Part shown: piece by piece, positions 18,986 to 28,416 of the stretch
Layout: every line of letters starts with the position of its first letter
Position numbering within the stretch: the stretch's first letter is position 1
Assembly: GCA_009668015.1 (NCBI GenBank)
Contig: WJYB01000003.1
Coordinates: 248,001 to 312,000 of the forward strand
Direction of reading: 5' to 3'
DNA length: 64,000 bases
DNA from: Enterobacteriaceae bacterium RIT714
Lineage (GTDB): Bacteria; Pseudomonadota; Gammaproteobacteria; Enterobacterales; Enterobacteriaceae
The notes under the pieces: generated by a model
The model's input: only the letters and a program-made list of their open reading frames with translations
The model's database searches: none
What the model was told of the DNA's origin: nothing
Translations under genes and position numbers: made by a program

Positions 18986-20209
18986 ATGCAGCAGCTTCAC
19001 CCTGACGATGTTATCTGGCGCAACGCACGTCTGGCCACGCTGGATCCAAAGCATTCTGAGCCTTACGGCCTGCGTGAAAAGGTTGCGCTCATTGTGCGCG
19101 GGCAGACCATTCTGGCGCTGGTGCCGGAATCGGAAGTGCCGCCAGGCCATGCTCATCAGATCGATTTAGAGGGGCGGCTGGTGACGCCGGGTTTGATTGA
19201 TTGTCATACCCATCTGGTGTTTGGCGGCGACCGTGCCGCAGAGTGGGAACAGCGCCTGAACGGTGTCTCGTATCAAACCATCAGCGCCCAGGGCGGCGGA
19301 ATAAATGCCACCGTCACGGCAACCCGCAGTAGCGATTCGGACACGTTACTGAAACGGGCCGAGCAGCGTTTGCATCGCCTGATGCAAGAGGGTGTGACGA
19401 CCCTCGAAATCAAATCCGGATATGGCCTTAACGCGCAGGCGGAAGAGCGCATGCTGCGCGTGGCGCAATCCCTCGCGCAACAGCATCCGGTGGAAATCAG
19501 CCCGACGCTGCTGGCTGCCCACGCCGTGCCCGCGGAGTATCGCCACGATCCGGATGCGTACCTGACGCAGGTCTGCGAAGAGATCATGCCCGCGCTCTGG
19601 CGGCAGGGTCTGTTTGAGGCGGTGGATGTTTTTTGCGAAAACGTTGGCTTTACGCTGGCGCAAACCGAGCGGGTTTTCCGGGCCGCCGCCGCGTTGGGGA
19701 TCCCGGTCAAGGGCCACGTCGAACAGCTCTCCAGCCTGGGCGGCGCAGCGTTGGTGAGCCGCTATCAGGGGCTGTCGGCCGATCATATTGAGTATCTTGA
19801 TGAGGCGGGCGTGCGTGCGATGGCCCAAAGCGGCACGGTGGCGGTACTGCTGCCGGGCGCATTCTATTTTTTGCAGGAGCGTCAGCGTCCGCCGGTCGGG
19901 CTGCTTCGCAAGCACGGCGTTCCGCTGGCCGTGGCCACCGATTACAATCCTGGAACCAGCCCGTTTGCCAGCCTGCATCTGGCGATGAATATGGCCTGCG
20001 TCCAGTTTGGCTTAACGCCGGAAGAGGCGTGGGCGGGCGTGACGCGACATGCCGCGCAGGCGCTGGGCCGTGGCGCAACGCACGGTCAGCTCAGCGCCGG
20101 GTTCGTGGCCGATTTTATTGTCTGGGACGCCGAGCGTCCGGTGGAGATGGTCTATGAGCCAGGGCGCAATCCGCTCTACCAGCGCGTGTTCCGCGGGAGG
20201 GTAACATGA
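18986..20209 (+). CDS. hutI: imidazolonepropionase HutI
   Basis: HutI opens the imidazolone propionate ring to N-formimino-L-glutamate, the third step of histidine breakdown. It is an amidohydrolase-fold metalloenzyme: [12 protein letters not shown] (metal HxH, near residue 68), a metal His in [22 protein letters not shown], and the catalytic Asp in [12 protein letters not shown] chose the ATG at 18986 (MQQLHPDD, 407 residues, the family length). In-frame ATGs at 18953 and 18968 exist, but 18953 falls inside the operator. The stop overlaps hutG by 4 bp. Confidence 0.93.
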   Translation: MQQLHPDDVIWRNARLATLDPKHSEPYGLREKVALIVRGQTILALVPESEVPPGHAHQIDLEGRLVTPGLIDCHTHLVFGGDRAAEWEQRLNGVSYQTISAQGGGINATVTATRSSDSDTLLKRAEQRLHRLMQEGVTTLEIKSGYGLNAQAEERMLRVAQSLAQQHPVEISPTLLAAHAVPAEYRHDPDAYLTQVCEEIMPALWRQGLFEAVDVFCENVGFTLAQTERVFRAAAALGIPVKGHVEQLSSLGGAALVSRYQGLSADHIEYLDEAGVRAMAQSGTVAVLLPGAFYFLQERQRPPVGLLRKHGVPLAVATDYNPGTSPFASLHLAMNMACVQFGLTPEEAWAGVTRHAAQALGRGATHGQLSAGFVADFIVWDAERPVEMVYEPGRNPLYQRVFRGRVT

Positions 20210-21144
20210 CGATGTGGCGACCGACCTCACCTGAGCTCTGGCAGGGGCGCGACGACAGCGCAGAGGCCAGCAACGCGCTGCGCATCTTCCAGACTATCGC
20301 GCAGACCGATCGTTTTGCGCCCAAAAATTCAGGTATTGCGCTGCTGGGGTTCGCGTGTGACGCGGGCGTCCGGCGCAATCATGGGCGACCAGGGGCCGCG
20401 CAGGCGCCTGATGAGCTGCGCAAAGCGCTGGCGAACATGGCCAGCCATAGCGGGCACGCGCGTCTCACCGATATGGGCACGATAAGCGTTGAGGGCGACC
20501 AGCTTGAGTCCGCGCAGCGTGCTTTGAGCGATGCGGTGCAGGCCTGCCAGCAATCGGGTATGCGCACGCTGGTGTTCGGCGGCGGACATGAAACCGCATG
20601 GGCGCACGGGCGCGGCGTGCTGGATGCGTTTGCGAATGATCGTATCGCCATCATTAATCTCGACGCGCATCTTGATTTACGCAAGGCGGAGCACGCGACG
20701 TCGGGCACACCGTTCCGCCAGCTGGCGCAGTACTGTGAAGCTCAACAGCGAGAATTTCACTACGCCTGTTTTGGCGTCAGCCGTGCGGCCAATACGCAGG
20801 CGCTGTGGGACGAAGCGGGCCGTCTGAAAGTCACGCTGGTCGAAGATCTGGATTTTCGTCGCGAGGCATTTCCCGTGCTTGAGCAGGTTTTGGCCGGGGC
20901 GGATCGCGTCTATTTGACCATCGATCTGGATGTGCTGCCCGCCGGTGAAATGCCGGCGGTGTCGGCCCCGGCGGCGCTCGGCGTTCCGGCGCAGGATCTG
21001 CTGCCGCTTATCAGGCAAATCTGTCAAAGCGGAAAGCTTCAGGCAGCGGATTTGGTCGAGTTTAACCCGCTTTACGACAGAGACGGACAGGGCGCCAGAC
21101 TGGCAGCGCGTCTCGCCTGGCAAATCGCTCACTGGTGGGCATAA
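20206..21144 (+). CDS. hutG: formimidoylglutamase HutG
   Basis: HutG hydrolyses N-formimino-L-glutamate to glutamate and formamide. It is a 312-residue member of the arginase/agmatinase ureohydrolase family. The binuclear manganese site is visible in FGGGHETAW (about 124), NLDAHLDLR (about 149) and [10 protein letters not shown] (about 244). The family pairs this enzyme with HutI in the pathway that releases formamide. The ATG overlaps the hutI stop (ATGA); a second ATG two codons later is also possible. Confidence 0.93.
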   Translation: MTMWRPTSPELWQGRDDSAEASNALRIFQTIAQTDRFAPKNSGIALLGFACDAGVRRNHGRPGAAQAPDELRKALANMASHSGHARLTDMGTISVEGDQLESAQRALSDAVQACQQSGMRTLVFGGGHETAWAHGRGVLDAFANDRIAIINLDAHLDLRKAEHATSGTPFRQLAQYCEAQQREFHYACFGVSRAANTQALWDEAGRLKVTLVEDLDFRREAFPVLEQVLAGADRVYLTIDLDVLPAGEMPAVSAPAALGVPAQDLLPLIRQICQSGKLQAADLVEFNPLYDRDGQGARLAARLAWQIAHWWA

Positions 21145-21163
21145 CCCATTTAAAGGAATCACC

Positions 21164-21898
21164 ATGTTTTCACGCTCACCGAATCCACTCTCCGCCGCAC
21201 CCGCTCCTTTCTACGAAAAGGTCAAACAGGCGATCAGCGAGAAAATCGCTTCCGGCGTCTGGCGCGCGCATGACCGTATTCCGTCCGAGGCCGAGCTGGT
21301 GGCGCAGTTTGGCTTTAGCCGTATGACCATCAACCGCGCCCTGCGCGAGCTCACCGACGAAGGATTGCTGGTGCGTTTACAGGGCGTAGGAACCTTTGTC
21401 GCTGAACCGAAAGGGCAATCGGCGCTGTTTGAAATTCGCAGCATTGCCGATGAGATCGCCTCGCGAAACCATCAGCATCACTGTGAAGTGCTGGTGCTCG
21501 AGGAGACCCGGGCCAGCGCGGAGCAGGCGGCAGAGCTCAATGTGAAAGAGGGGGCGCGCATTTTTCACTCCGTCATGGTGCACTTCGAAAACGATGTCCC
21601 GGTGCAGATTGAAGACCGCTGCGTTAACGCCGAACGGGTCGCCGATTATCTTCAGCAGGATTACACGCAAACCACGCCTCACGCCTGGCTTTCACAGGTC
21701 GCTCCCTTAACCGAAGGCGAGCATATTGTCGAAGCGGTGCGCGCCACGCCACAGGAGTGTGAATTACTGCGCATTAAAGAGCACGATCCCTGCCTGCTCA
21801 TCCGCCGTCGCACCTGGTCTTCCGGGCAGATTGTTTCCCATGCCAGATTATTATTCCCGGGGGCAAGATACCGCCTGCAAGGCCACTTTATGTCGTAG
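21164..21898 (+). CDS. hutC: histidine utilisation repressor HutC
   Basis: HutC is a GntR-family repressor that leaves its operators when urocanate is bound. The 244-residue protein has a winged helix at about 15-80 (IPSEAELVAQFGFSRMTINRALRELTDEGLLVRLQGVGTFV) and a C-terminal UTRA effector domain (about 95-240). The start MFSRSPNPLS follows AAAGGAATC; the longer open frame upstream overlaps hutG and is spurious. It is the third gene of hutIGC, 19 bp after hutG, so the repressor controls its own operon through the site before hutI. Confidence 0.93.
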   Translation: MFSRSPNPLSAAPAPFYEKVKQAISEKIASGVWRAHDRIPSEAELVAQFGFSRMTINRALRELTDEGLLVRLQGVGTFVAEPKGQSALFEIRSIADEIASRNHQHHCEVLVLEETRASAEQAAELNVKEGARIFHSVMVHFENDVPVQIEDRCVNAERVADYLQQDYTQTTPHAWLSQVAPLTEGEHIVEAVRATPQECELLRIKEHDPCLLIRRRTWSSGQIVSHARLLFPGARYRLQGHFMS

Positions 21899-21961
21899 AT
21901 TTTCAAAGCGTGATAGATAACGCAATATAACAAAATTGTATCTTTTTTGTTAAATCCAGCC

Positions 21962-21990
21962 TTGTGTGTGGTTGTCTATACAAGTATATC
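21962..21990 (+). promoter_or_regulatory. hutUH promoter with HutC operator in its spacer
   Basis: TTGTGT (21962-21967) and TATATC (21985-21990) are 17 bp apart. The spacer holds TTGTCTATACAAG (21972-21984), a TTGT-N4-ACAA dyad that shares the 11-mer TGTCTATACAA with the hutI promoter. A repressor bound here would directly block polymerase. The rest of the 127-bp gap is AT-rich; no CRP site of good quality was seen. Confidence 0.72.
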
Positions 21991-22025
21991 TGTTTGTATC
22001 TTTCATCCCGTATGAGGACCACACA

Positions 22026-23714
22026 ATGTCGTCAGGTAAATATCGTCAGCAGGAGATCCGCGCCCCTCGCGGCACCACGCTGACCGCCAAAAGCTGGCTC
22101 ACCGAAGCGCCGCTGCGCATGTTGATGAACAACCTTGATCCCGACGTCGCCGAAAATCCCCACGAGCTGGTGGTGTACGGCGGCATTGGCCGGGCAGCGC
22201 GAAACTGGGAGTGCTACGACGCCATTGTGGACGCGTTAACCCATCTGGAAATCGACGAAACGCTGCTGGTGCAATCCGGTAAGCCGGTTGGGGTGTTCAA
22301 AACCCATAAAAACGCGCCGCGCGTGCTGATCGCCAACTCCAACCTGGTGCCGCACTGGGCGACGTGGGAACACTTCAACGAACTGGATGCGAAAGGGCTG
22401 GCGATGTACGGGCAAATGACCGCGGGCAGCTGGATCTACATTGGCAGCCAGGGGATCGTTCAGGGCACCTATGAAACCTTCGTCGAAGCGGGTCGCCAGC
22501 ACTACAGCGGCTCGCTTAAAGGGCGCTGGGTGCTGACCGCAGGGCTGGGCGGCATGGGTGGCGCGCAGCCGCTGGCGGCCACGCTTGCTGGCGCGTGTTC
22601 TCTGAACATTGAGTGCCAGCAGAGCCGTATTGATTTCCGCCTGCGTACCCGCTACGTCGATGAGCAGGCCGAAAACCTGGATGACGCGCTGGCCCGTATC
22701 AAAAAATACACCGCGCAAGGTCAGGCCGTCTCTGTCGCTCTGTGCGGGAATGCGGCAGAGATCCTCCCCGAACTGGTCGCCCGCGGCGTTCATCCGGATC
22801 TGGTGACCGACCAGACCAGCGCTCACGATCCGCTTCACGGCTACCTGCCAAAAGGCTGGACCTGGGAAGAGTACCAGCAAAAATCCCAAAGCGACCCGGA
22901 AGAGACGGTGCTGGCCGCCAAACGCTCCATGGCTGAGCATGTGTCGGCGATGCTGGCGTTCAGCAAAATGGGCGTACCGACCTTCGACTATGGCAACAAT
23001 ATTCGCCAGATGGCAAAAGAGATGGGCGTCGAAAATGCCTTTGATTTCCCCGGCTTTGTTCCGGCCTATATCCGCCCGCTGTTCTGTCGCGGTATCGGAC
23101 CGTTCCGCTGGGTTGCGCTCTCTGGCGATCCGCAAGATATCTATAAAACCGATGCCAAAGTGAAAGAGATCGTTGCCGATGACGAACATTTGCATCGCTG
23201 GCTGGATATGGCCCGCGAGCGGATTAATTTCCAGGGGCTACCGGCGCGGATCTGCTGGGTGGGCCTGGAGTGGCGGCAAAAGCTCGGCCTGGCGTTCAAC
23301 GAAATGGTGCGCAGCGGCGAACTCTCTGCGCCGGTGGTCATCGGGCGCGATCATCTGGACTCCGGTTCGGTCGCCAGCCCGAACCGCGAAACTGAAGCCA
23401 TGCGCGACGGCTCCGATGCCGTCTCCGACTGGCCGCTGCTTAACGCGTTGCTGAATACCGCCAGCGGCGCGACCTGGGTGTCATTACACCACGGCGGTGG
23501 CGTAGGAATGGGTTTCTCGCAGCATGCGGGCATGGTGATTGTCTGCGACGGCTCCGACGAAGCGGCCGCCCGTATTGCCCGCGTATTGCATAACGACCCG
23601 GCGACGGGCGTGATGCGCCATGCTGACGCGGGTTATGACATTGCTATTGATTGCGCGAAAGAGCAGGGATTAAACCTGCCGATGGTCGCTGCCACACAAG
23701 GAAAGCCTTCATGA
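22026..23714 (+). CDS. hutU: urocanate hydratase HutU
   Basis: HutU hydrates urocanate to imidazolone propionate with tightly bound NAD+ acting as an electrophile. The 562-residue protein shows the family start region [28 protein letters not shown], the NAD-binding [17 protein letters not shown] near residue 175, and the active-site Cys in [10 protein letters not shown] near 355. The start [10 protein letters not shown] follows GAGGACC; the open frame upstream to 21966 crosses the operator. The stop overlaps hutH by 4 bp. Confidence 0.95.
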   Translation: MSSGKYRQQEIRAPRGTTLTAKSWLTEAPLRMLMNNLDPDVAENPHELVVYGGIGRAARNWECYDAIVDALTHLEIDETLLVQSGKPVGVFKTHKNAPRVLIANSNLVPHWATWEHFNELDAKGLAMYGQMTAGSWIYIGSQGIVQGTYETFVEAGRQHYSGSLKGRWVLTAGLGGMGGAQPLAATLAGACSLNIECQQSRIDFRLRTRYVDEQAENLDDALARIKKYTAQGQAVSVALCGNAAEILPELVARGVHPDLVTDQTSAHDPLHGYLPKGWTWEEYQQKSQSDPEETVLAAKRSMAEHVSAMLAFSKMGVPTFDYGNNIRQMAKEMGVENAFDFPGFVPAYIRPLFCRGIGPFRWVALSGDPQDIYKTDAKVKEIVADDEHLHRWLDMARERINFQGLPARICWVGLEWRQKLGLAFNEMVRSGELSAPVVIGRDHLDSGSVASPNRETEAMRDGSDAVSDWPLLNALLNTASGATWVSLHHGGGVGMGFSQHAGMVIVCDGSDEAAARIARVLHNDPATGVMRHADAGYDIAIDCAKEQGLNLPMVAATQGKPS

Positions 23715-25231
23715 ACGCTTTAACGATAACGCCCGGTTCACTGACGCTCAAACAGCTGCGTAAGGTCTGGCGCCATCCCGTCACACTCCAGCTTGATGCC
23801 AGCGCACATGCGGCGATCAACGATAGCGTGGCCTGCGTCGAGGCGATTGTTGCGGAAGATCGTACGGCTTACGGCATCAATACCGGTTTTGGGCTGCTGG
23901 CGCAAACCCGCATTGCGACCCACGATCTGGAAAATCTCCAGCGTTCGCTGGTGCTTTCTCATGCCGCTGGCGTCGGGGAACCGCTGGATGACGAGATGGT
24001 CCGCCTGATGACCGTGCTGAAAATTAACAGCCTCGCGCGCGGCTTTTCCGGGATCCGCCTGAGCGTCATTCAGGCGCTGATTGCGCTGGTCAATGCAGAG
24101 GTCTATCCGTGGATCCCGGCGAAAGGTTCTGTGGGCGCATCGGGCGATCTGGCTCCGCTGGCGCACATGTCATTGCTGCTGCTGGGCGAGGGGAAAGCGC
24201 GCTGGAAGGGCGAATGGCTGCCTGCGAAAGAGGCGCTGAAAAAAGCCGGGCTGGAGCCGATTACGCTGGCGGCGAAAGAGGGGCTGGCGCTGCTTAACGG
24301 CACACAGGCATCGACGGCGTTTGCGCTGCGTGGACTGTTTGAGGCGGAAGATCTGTTTGCTTCGGCGGTCGTGTGCGGCGCGCTGACGACGGAAGCCGTG
24401 CTCGGCTCGCGTCGTCCGTTTGATGCGCGTATCCATGAGGTGCGCGGCCAGCGCGGACAAATCGACGCGGCAGCGATGTATCGTTACCTTCTGACAGACG
24501 CCAGTGAGATCGCCGACTCTCATCACAACTGCGACAAGGTGCAGGACCCGTATTCTCTGCGCTGCCAGCCGCAGGTCATGGGCGCCTGTCTGACACAGCT
24601 ACGCCATGCCGCCGAAGTGCTGCTGGTGGAAGCCAACGCGGTTTCCGATAACCCGCTGGTCTTTGCCCGTGAAAATGAGGTGATCTCCGGCGGGAATTTC
24701 CATGCGGAACCGGTGGCGATGGCGGCAGATAATCTGGCGCTGGCGATTGCCGAGATCGGTGCTTTGTCGGAGCGGCGTATCGCGCTGATGATGGATAAAC
24801 ATATGTCGCAGCTGCCGCCATTCCTGGTCCGCAACGGCGGCGTGAACTCCGGGTTTATGATTGCCCAGGTGACGGCGGCGGCGCTGGCGAGTGAAAACAA
24901 AGCGCTGTCGCATCCGCACAGCGTGGACAGTCTGCCCACTTCCGCCAATCAGGAGGACCATGTGTCGATGGCTCCGGCGGCAGGGCGTCGTCTGTGGGAG
25001 ATGGCCTACAACACGCGCGGCGTGCTGGCGGTAGAGTGGCTGGCGGCAAGCCAGGGGATCGATCTGCGGGAAGGGCTGAAATCCAGTCCGCTGCTGGAGC
25101 AAGCGCGCCAGATCCTGCGTGAGCAGGTCACGCACTATGACGACGACCGCTTCTTCGCGCCGGACATTGATAAAGCGATGGCGCTACTGGACGCAGGAAG
25201 GCTGGTGGGATTGTTGCCAGCGGTGCTGTAA
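23711..25231 (+). CDS. hutH: histidine ammonia-lyase HutH
   Basis: HutH deaminates L-histidine to urocanate, the entry step of the pathway and the source of the inducer. The 506-residue protein has the [16 protein letters not shown] motif near residue 140, whose Ala-Ser-Gly cyclises to the MIO prosthetic group. [10 protein letters not shown] (near 53), the [11 protein letters not shown] region and [11 protein letters not shown] near 275 are also family marks. It is the last gene of hutUH and is followed by a strong terminator. Confidence 0.96.
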   Translation: MNALTITPGSLTLKQLRKVWRHPVTLQLDASAHAAINDSVACVEAIVAEDRTAYGINTGFGLLAQTRIATHDLENLQRSLVLSHAAGVGEPLDDEMVRLMTVLKINSLARGFSGIRLSVIQALIALVNAEVYPWIPAKGSVGASGDLAPLAHMSLLLLGEGKARWKGEWLPAKEALKKAGLEPITLAAKEGLALLNGTQASTAFALRGLFEAEDLFASAVVCGALTTEAVLGSRRPFDARIHEVRGQRGQIDAAAMYRYLLTDASEIADSHHNCDKVQDPYSLRCQPQVMGACLTQLRHAAEVLLVEANAVSDNPLVFARENEVISGGNFHAEPVAMAADNLALAIAEIGALSERRIALMMDKHMSQLPPFLVRNGGVNSGFMIAQVTAAALASENKALSHPHSVDSLPTSANQEDHVSMAPAAGRRLWEMAYNTRGVLAVEWLAASQGIDLREGLKSSPLLEQARQILREQVTHYDDDRFFAPDIDKAMALLDAGRLVGLLPAVL

Positions 25232-25308
25232 TCACTCAAGCCATGGCGGCGCTGTGCGATGAGTGAGACCAGCGGATCTTCTCCCCCAGGGAGGGGAAGA
25301 AAAGACTA

Positions 25309-25342
25309 AAAACGGCAACCCGGGGTTGCCGTTTTGGCTTTT
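25309..25342. terminator. bidirectional terminator between hutH and ybhB
   Basis: A 12-bp stem AAAACGGCAACC/GGTTGCCGTTTT (25309-25320, 25324-25335) with a 3-nt loop is A-rich on the left and T-rich on the right (TTTT-GGC-TTTT). Confidence 0.85.
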
Positions 25343-25357
25343 ATTACGAATACATTT

Positions 25358-25834
25358 TTACGAGTACATGGCGGTCATCGACGCGCTACCCAGAGTGTGG
25401 AAATGCGCCAGATAGCCCACCATCGCGCCGCTTGCGCGTTCGTCGACCTCAAGATTTTCCACATCAAGCGCATGGACGGTAAAGATATAGCGGTGCGACT
25501 CGCCTTTTGGCGGCGCTGCGCCACCGTAACCCGGCTTGCCGAAATCGGTGTTGGTCTGGAGGGCGCCTTCCGGCAGCGGCGCTAAATCAGAACCGGCGCC
25601 TTGCGGCAGAACGCGCGTCTCGGCTGGCAGATTGGCCACCACCCAGTGCCACCATCCTGAGCCACTGGGCGCATCGGGATCGTAACAGGTCACCACAAAA
25701 CTTTTGGTGCCGGGCGGAACATCATCCCACGCCAGATGCGGCGAAATATTATCGCCCTGGTAGCCCATCGCGTTTAACACGTGGCGCTCGGGAAGTTTCT
25801 CTCCGTCGCGCAGATCCTGGCTGAAAATCTTCAT
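25358..25834 (-). CDS. ybhB: YbhB, PEBP/RKIP-family protein
   Basis: YbhB is a small cytoplasmic protein of the phosphatidylethanolamine-binding protein family; its role in bacteria is unclear. The 158-residue length equals that of E. coli YbhB. The PEBP anion-pocket signature is in DPDAPSGSGWWHWVVANLP at about 49-67, with GGAAPPKGESHRYIFTVHAL further on. The start MKIFSQDLRDG at 25834 follows GGAGAAATCGC; an upstream in-frame start at 25861 adds nine non-conserved residues. It is convergent with hutH and lies 70 bp downstream of bioA on the same strand. Confidence 0.93.
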   Translation of the reverse strand: MKIFSQDLRDGEKLPERHVLNAMGYQGDNISPHLAWDDVPPGTKSFVVTCYDPDAPSGSGWWHWVVANLPAETRVLPQGAGSDLAPLPEGALQTNTDFGKPGYGGAAPPKGESHRYIFTVHALDVENLEVDERASGAMVGYLAHFHTLGSASMTAMYS

Positions 25835-25904
25835 GCGATTTCTCCGTCTGTAGCAGTGCAAAAAGTGTAATGCATAAACAGAATACCGAAGCCAACCGGC
25901 TGGG

Positions 25905-27194
25905 TTAAATCACAAAATGTGCGGGAATGTTAACAGCCTCAACCACCGCGCGGGTCAGTTTACGCAGCTGCGCTTCGGTGATGAGATAGGGCGGCATCAG
26001 GTAGATCAGCTTGCCGAACGGGCGTACCCAGACGCCGCGCTCCACGAAGAAACGCTGCAATGCCGCCATGTTCACCGGATGGCGCGTTTCGACCACGCCA
26101 ATCGCGCCCAGCACCCGCACATCGGCCACCCATTCTGATTCCGCCGCGCTCGCCAGTTCATGCCTGAGCTGCGATTCAATTGCCGCAACTTGCCCCTGCC
26201 ACTCACCGCTTTCCAGAATCGCCAGGCTCTCGCTGGCCACCGCACAGGCCAGCGGATTGCCCATGAACGTCGGGCCGTGCATAAAACAGCCGGCGTCGCC
26301 ATCGCTGATGGTCTCCGCGACGTGGCGAGTGGTGAGCGTGGCGGAGAGGGTCATGGTTCCGCCGGTCAGCGCTTTACCCAGACACAAAATATCCGCGGCG
26401 ATACCGGCGTGTTCGCAGGCAAACAGCTTGCCGGTGCGGCCAAATCCGGTGGCGATCTCATCGGCAATCAGCAGAATGCCCTCACGATCGCACATCCGGC
26501 GAATACGCTTCAGCCACTCGGGGTGATACATGCGCATCCCGCCCGCGCCCTGGACCACGGGCTCGAGGATCACCGCCGCAATCTCGTGGCGATGGGCTGC
26601 CATCAGGCGGGCAAACCCGACCATATCCGCTTCATCCCACTCACCGTCAAAACGGCTCTGCGGCGCGGGGGCAAACAGGTTTTCCGGCAGATAGCCTTTC
26701 CACAGGCTGTGCATGGAGTTATCCGGGTCGCACACCGACATCGCGCCAAACGTGTCGCCGTGATAGCCGTTGCGGAAGGTGAGAAATCGCTGTCGCGGTT
26801 CCCCTTTGGCGTGCCAGTACTGCAAGGCCATTTTCATGGCGACTTCGACCGCCACCGAGCCCGAGTCGGCGAGGAAAACGCACTCCAGTGAATCCGGAGT
26901 CATAGACACCAGCCGACGGCACAGGTCAACGGCGGGCTGATGGGTGATCCCGCCAAACATCACGTGTGACATCTGGTCAATTTGCGTTTTCATCGCCGCG
27001 TTGAGGCGCGGGTGGTTATAGCCGTGGATCGTTGCCCACCAGGAGGACATGCCATCCACCAGCGTTTCGCCGGAGGCCAGATTCAGCTCGCAGCCCTGCG
27101 CGGAAGCCACCGCGTAAACGGGCAGAGGGCGGGTCATGGAGGTGTAGGGATGCCAGATGTGTTGCTTGTCGAAAGCGAGATCGTCCAGGGTCAT
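25905..27194 (-). CDS. bioA: adenosylmethionine-8-amino-7-oxononanoate aminotransferase
   Basis: BioA makes 7,8-diaminopelargonate from KAPA, using S-adenosylmethionine as amino donor. This fold-type I PLP enzyme has 429 residues, as in E. coli. The Schiff-base lysine is in [12 protein letters not shown] near 274; [16 protein letters not shown] and [13 protein letters not shown] (Asp binding the PLP ring) are visible. The start [20 protein letters not shown] at 27194 sits just beside the bio operator; the longer open frame upstream crosses the operator and is not real. Confidence 0.96.
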   Translation of the reverse strand: MTLDDLAFDKQHIWHPYTSMTRPLPVYAVASAQGCELNLASGETLVDGMSSWWATIHGYNHPRLNAAMKTQIDQMSHVMFGGITHQPAVDLCRRLVSMTPDSLECVFLADSGSVAVEVAMKMALQYWHAKGEPRQRFLTFRNGYHGDTFGAMSVCDPDNSMHSLWKGYLPENLFAPAPQSRFDGEWDEADMVGFARLMAAHRHEIAAVILEPVVQGAGGMRMYHPEWLKRIRRMCDREGILLIADEIATGFGRTGKLFACEHAGIAADILCLGKALTGGTMTLSATLTTRHVAETISDGDAGCFMHGPTFMGNPLACAVASESLAILESGEWQGQVAAIESQLRHELASAAESEWVADVRVLGAIGVVETRHPVNMAALQRFFVERGVWVRPFGKLIYLMPPYLITEAQLRKLTRAVVEAVNIPAHFVI

Positions 27195-27200
27195 AATCGA

Positions 27201-27242
27201 CTTGTAAACCATTTTGAAAAGTTTTAGGTTTACAAGTATAAA
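27201..27242. promoter_or_regulatory. bio operator (BirA site) and bioB promoter
   Basis: CTTGTAAACC (27201-27210) and GGTTTACAAG (27227-27236) form a perfect 10-bp inverted repeat with a 16-bp spacer, matching the BirA operator between bioA and bioB. The rightward promoter overlaps it: TTGAAA (27214-27219), 17 bp, TATAAA (27237-27242). Biotinoyl-AMP-bound BirA would repress both directions. Confidence 0.93.
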
Positions 27243-27283
27243 CCGAACCCACAATGAACTGAACCCCTTTTTGGAGAAGCCCA

Positions 27284-28324
27284 ATGGCTCACCAGGCACG
27301 CTGGACGATGTCGCAAGTCACCGAATTATTTAATAAACCTTTCCTGGAGCTGATGTTTGAAGCGCAGCAGATCCACCGTCAACACTTCGATCCGCGCCAT
27401 GTGCAGGTGAGCACGCTGCTGTCGATCAAAACCGGCGCCTGTCCGGAAGATTGCAAATATTGCCCACAAAGCGCGCGCTATAAAACCGGACTGGAAGCCG
27501 AGCGCCTGATGGAAGTTGAGCAGGTCCTCGACTCGGCGCGCAAAGCCAAAAATGCCGGCTCTACCCGTTTCTGCATGGGGGCGGCGTGGAAAAACCCGCA
27601 CGACCGCGATATGCCGTATCTGGAGCAGATGGTGCAGGGCGTGAAAGCGATGGGGCTGGAAGCCTGTATGACCCTCGGGACGCTCAATGAAGATCAGGCG
27701 CAACGCCTGTCGGCGGCGGGGCTGGATTACTACAACCACAATCTTGATACCTCGCCGGAGTTCTACGGCAATATCATCACCACCCGCACCTATCAGGAGC
27801 GTCTGGATACGCTGGGTAAGGTGCGCGACGCCGGGATTAAGGTCTGTTCCGGCGGGATCGTCGGCTTGGGAGAAACGGTAAAAGATCGCGCGGGGTTGCT
27901 GCTGCAACTGGCGAACCTGCCGACACCACCGGAAAGTGTGCCGATCAACATGCTGGTGAAGGTCAAAGGCACGCCTATGGCGGACAACGATGATGTCGAT
28001 GCCTTTGATTTCATCCGCACCATCGCGGTGGCGCGCATCATGATGCCGACCTCGTTTGTGCGCCTTTCCGCAGGCCGCGAACAGATGAGCGAGCAGACGC
28101 AGGCGATGTGCTTTATGGCCGGCGCGAACTCCATTTTCTACGGCTGCAAACTGCTGACTACCCCGAATCCGGAAGAGGACAAAGACGTGCAGCTGTTCCG
28201 CAAGCTGGGGCTGAATCCGCATCAGACTGACGTCCTGACCGGCGATAACGAGCAGCAGCAACAGCTGGAGCAGCAGCTTTTCAACGCCGATACCGAGCAG
28301 TATTACAACGCGGCCACCGTATGA
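27284..28324 (+). CDS. bioB: biotin synthase BioB
   Basis: BioB inserts sulfur into dethiobiotin by radical SAM chemistry. The 346 residues match E. coli in length. The radical cluster motif is [16 protein letters not shown] (CxxxCxxC, near residue 53); ligands of the sulfur-donating [2Fe-2S] cluster lie in [15 protein letters not shown] and KVCSGGIVG, with an Arg in the RLSAGREQM region. GGAG lies 5-10 bp before the ATG. Its stop TGA overlaps the bioF start (GTATGA), and its final codons contribute a 15-bp piece found again in the adjacent tandem repeat. Confidence 0.97.
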   Translation: MAHQARWTMSQVTELFNKPFLELMFEAQQIHRQHFDPRHVQVSTLLSIKTGACPEDCKYCPQSARYKTGLEAERLMEVEQVLDSARKAKNAGSTRFCMGAAWKNPHDRDMPYLEQMVQGVKAMGLEACMTLGTLNEDQAQRLSAAGLDYYNHNLDTSPEFYGNIITTRTYQERLDTLGKVRDAGIKVCSGGIVGLGETVKDRAGLLLQLANLPTPPESVPINMLVKVKGTPMADNDDVDAFDFIRTIAVARIMMPTSFVRLSAGREQMSEQTQAMCFMAGANSIFYGCKLLTTPNPEEDKDVQLFRKLGLNPHQTDVLTGDNEQQQQLEQQLFNADTEQYYNAATV

Positions 28325-28416
28325 CTGCGCAACGCGATAACCGTATGACCGGGCAACGCGGCCACCGTATGACTGCGCAACGCGATAACCGTATGACCGG
28401 GCAACGCGATAACCGT
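28321..28416 (+). repeat. four 24-bp tandem repeats at the bioB-bioF junction
   Basis: Units start at 28321, 28345, 28369 and 28393. Units 1 and 3 are identical; units 2 and 4 differ from each other only in GGCC versus GATA within their last eight bases. Each unit reads ATGAC(T/C)G(C/G)G-CAACGCG-...-ACCGT and encodes M-T-(A/G)-Q-R-(D/G)-(N/H)-R. The last 15 bases of unit 2 (CAACGCGGCCACCGT) also occur at the end of bioB just before unit 1, so the array probably arose by duplication of the bioB/bioF junction. Confidence 0.95.

Noticed and set aside
20930..21163. N-terminal extension of hutC into hutG
   Set aside because: The 78 extra codons overlap hutG and encode a Cys/Arg-rich sequence typical of out-of-frame translation. 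The ATG at 21164 has a ribosome site and gives the normal HutC length.
22236..23195. 319-codon open frame antisense to hutU and a 311-codon frame antisense to bioB
   Set aside because: Both are shadows of conserved genes (27326-28261 for the bioB one), without ribosome sites or plausible protein features.
25277..25300. Second terminator candidate after hutH (TCTTCTCCCCC...GGGGAAGA)
   Set aside because: The stem has mismatches and no T-run, and a much better terminator follows at 25309.
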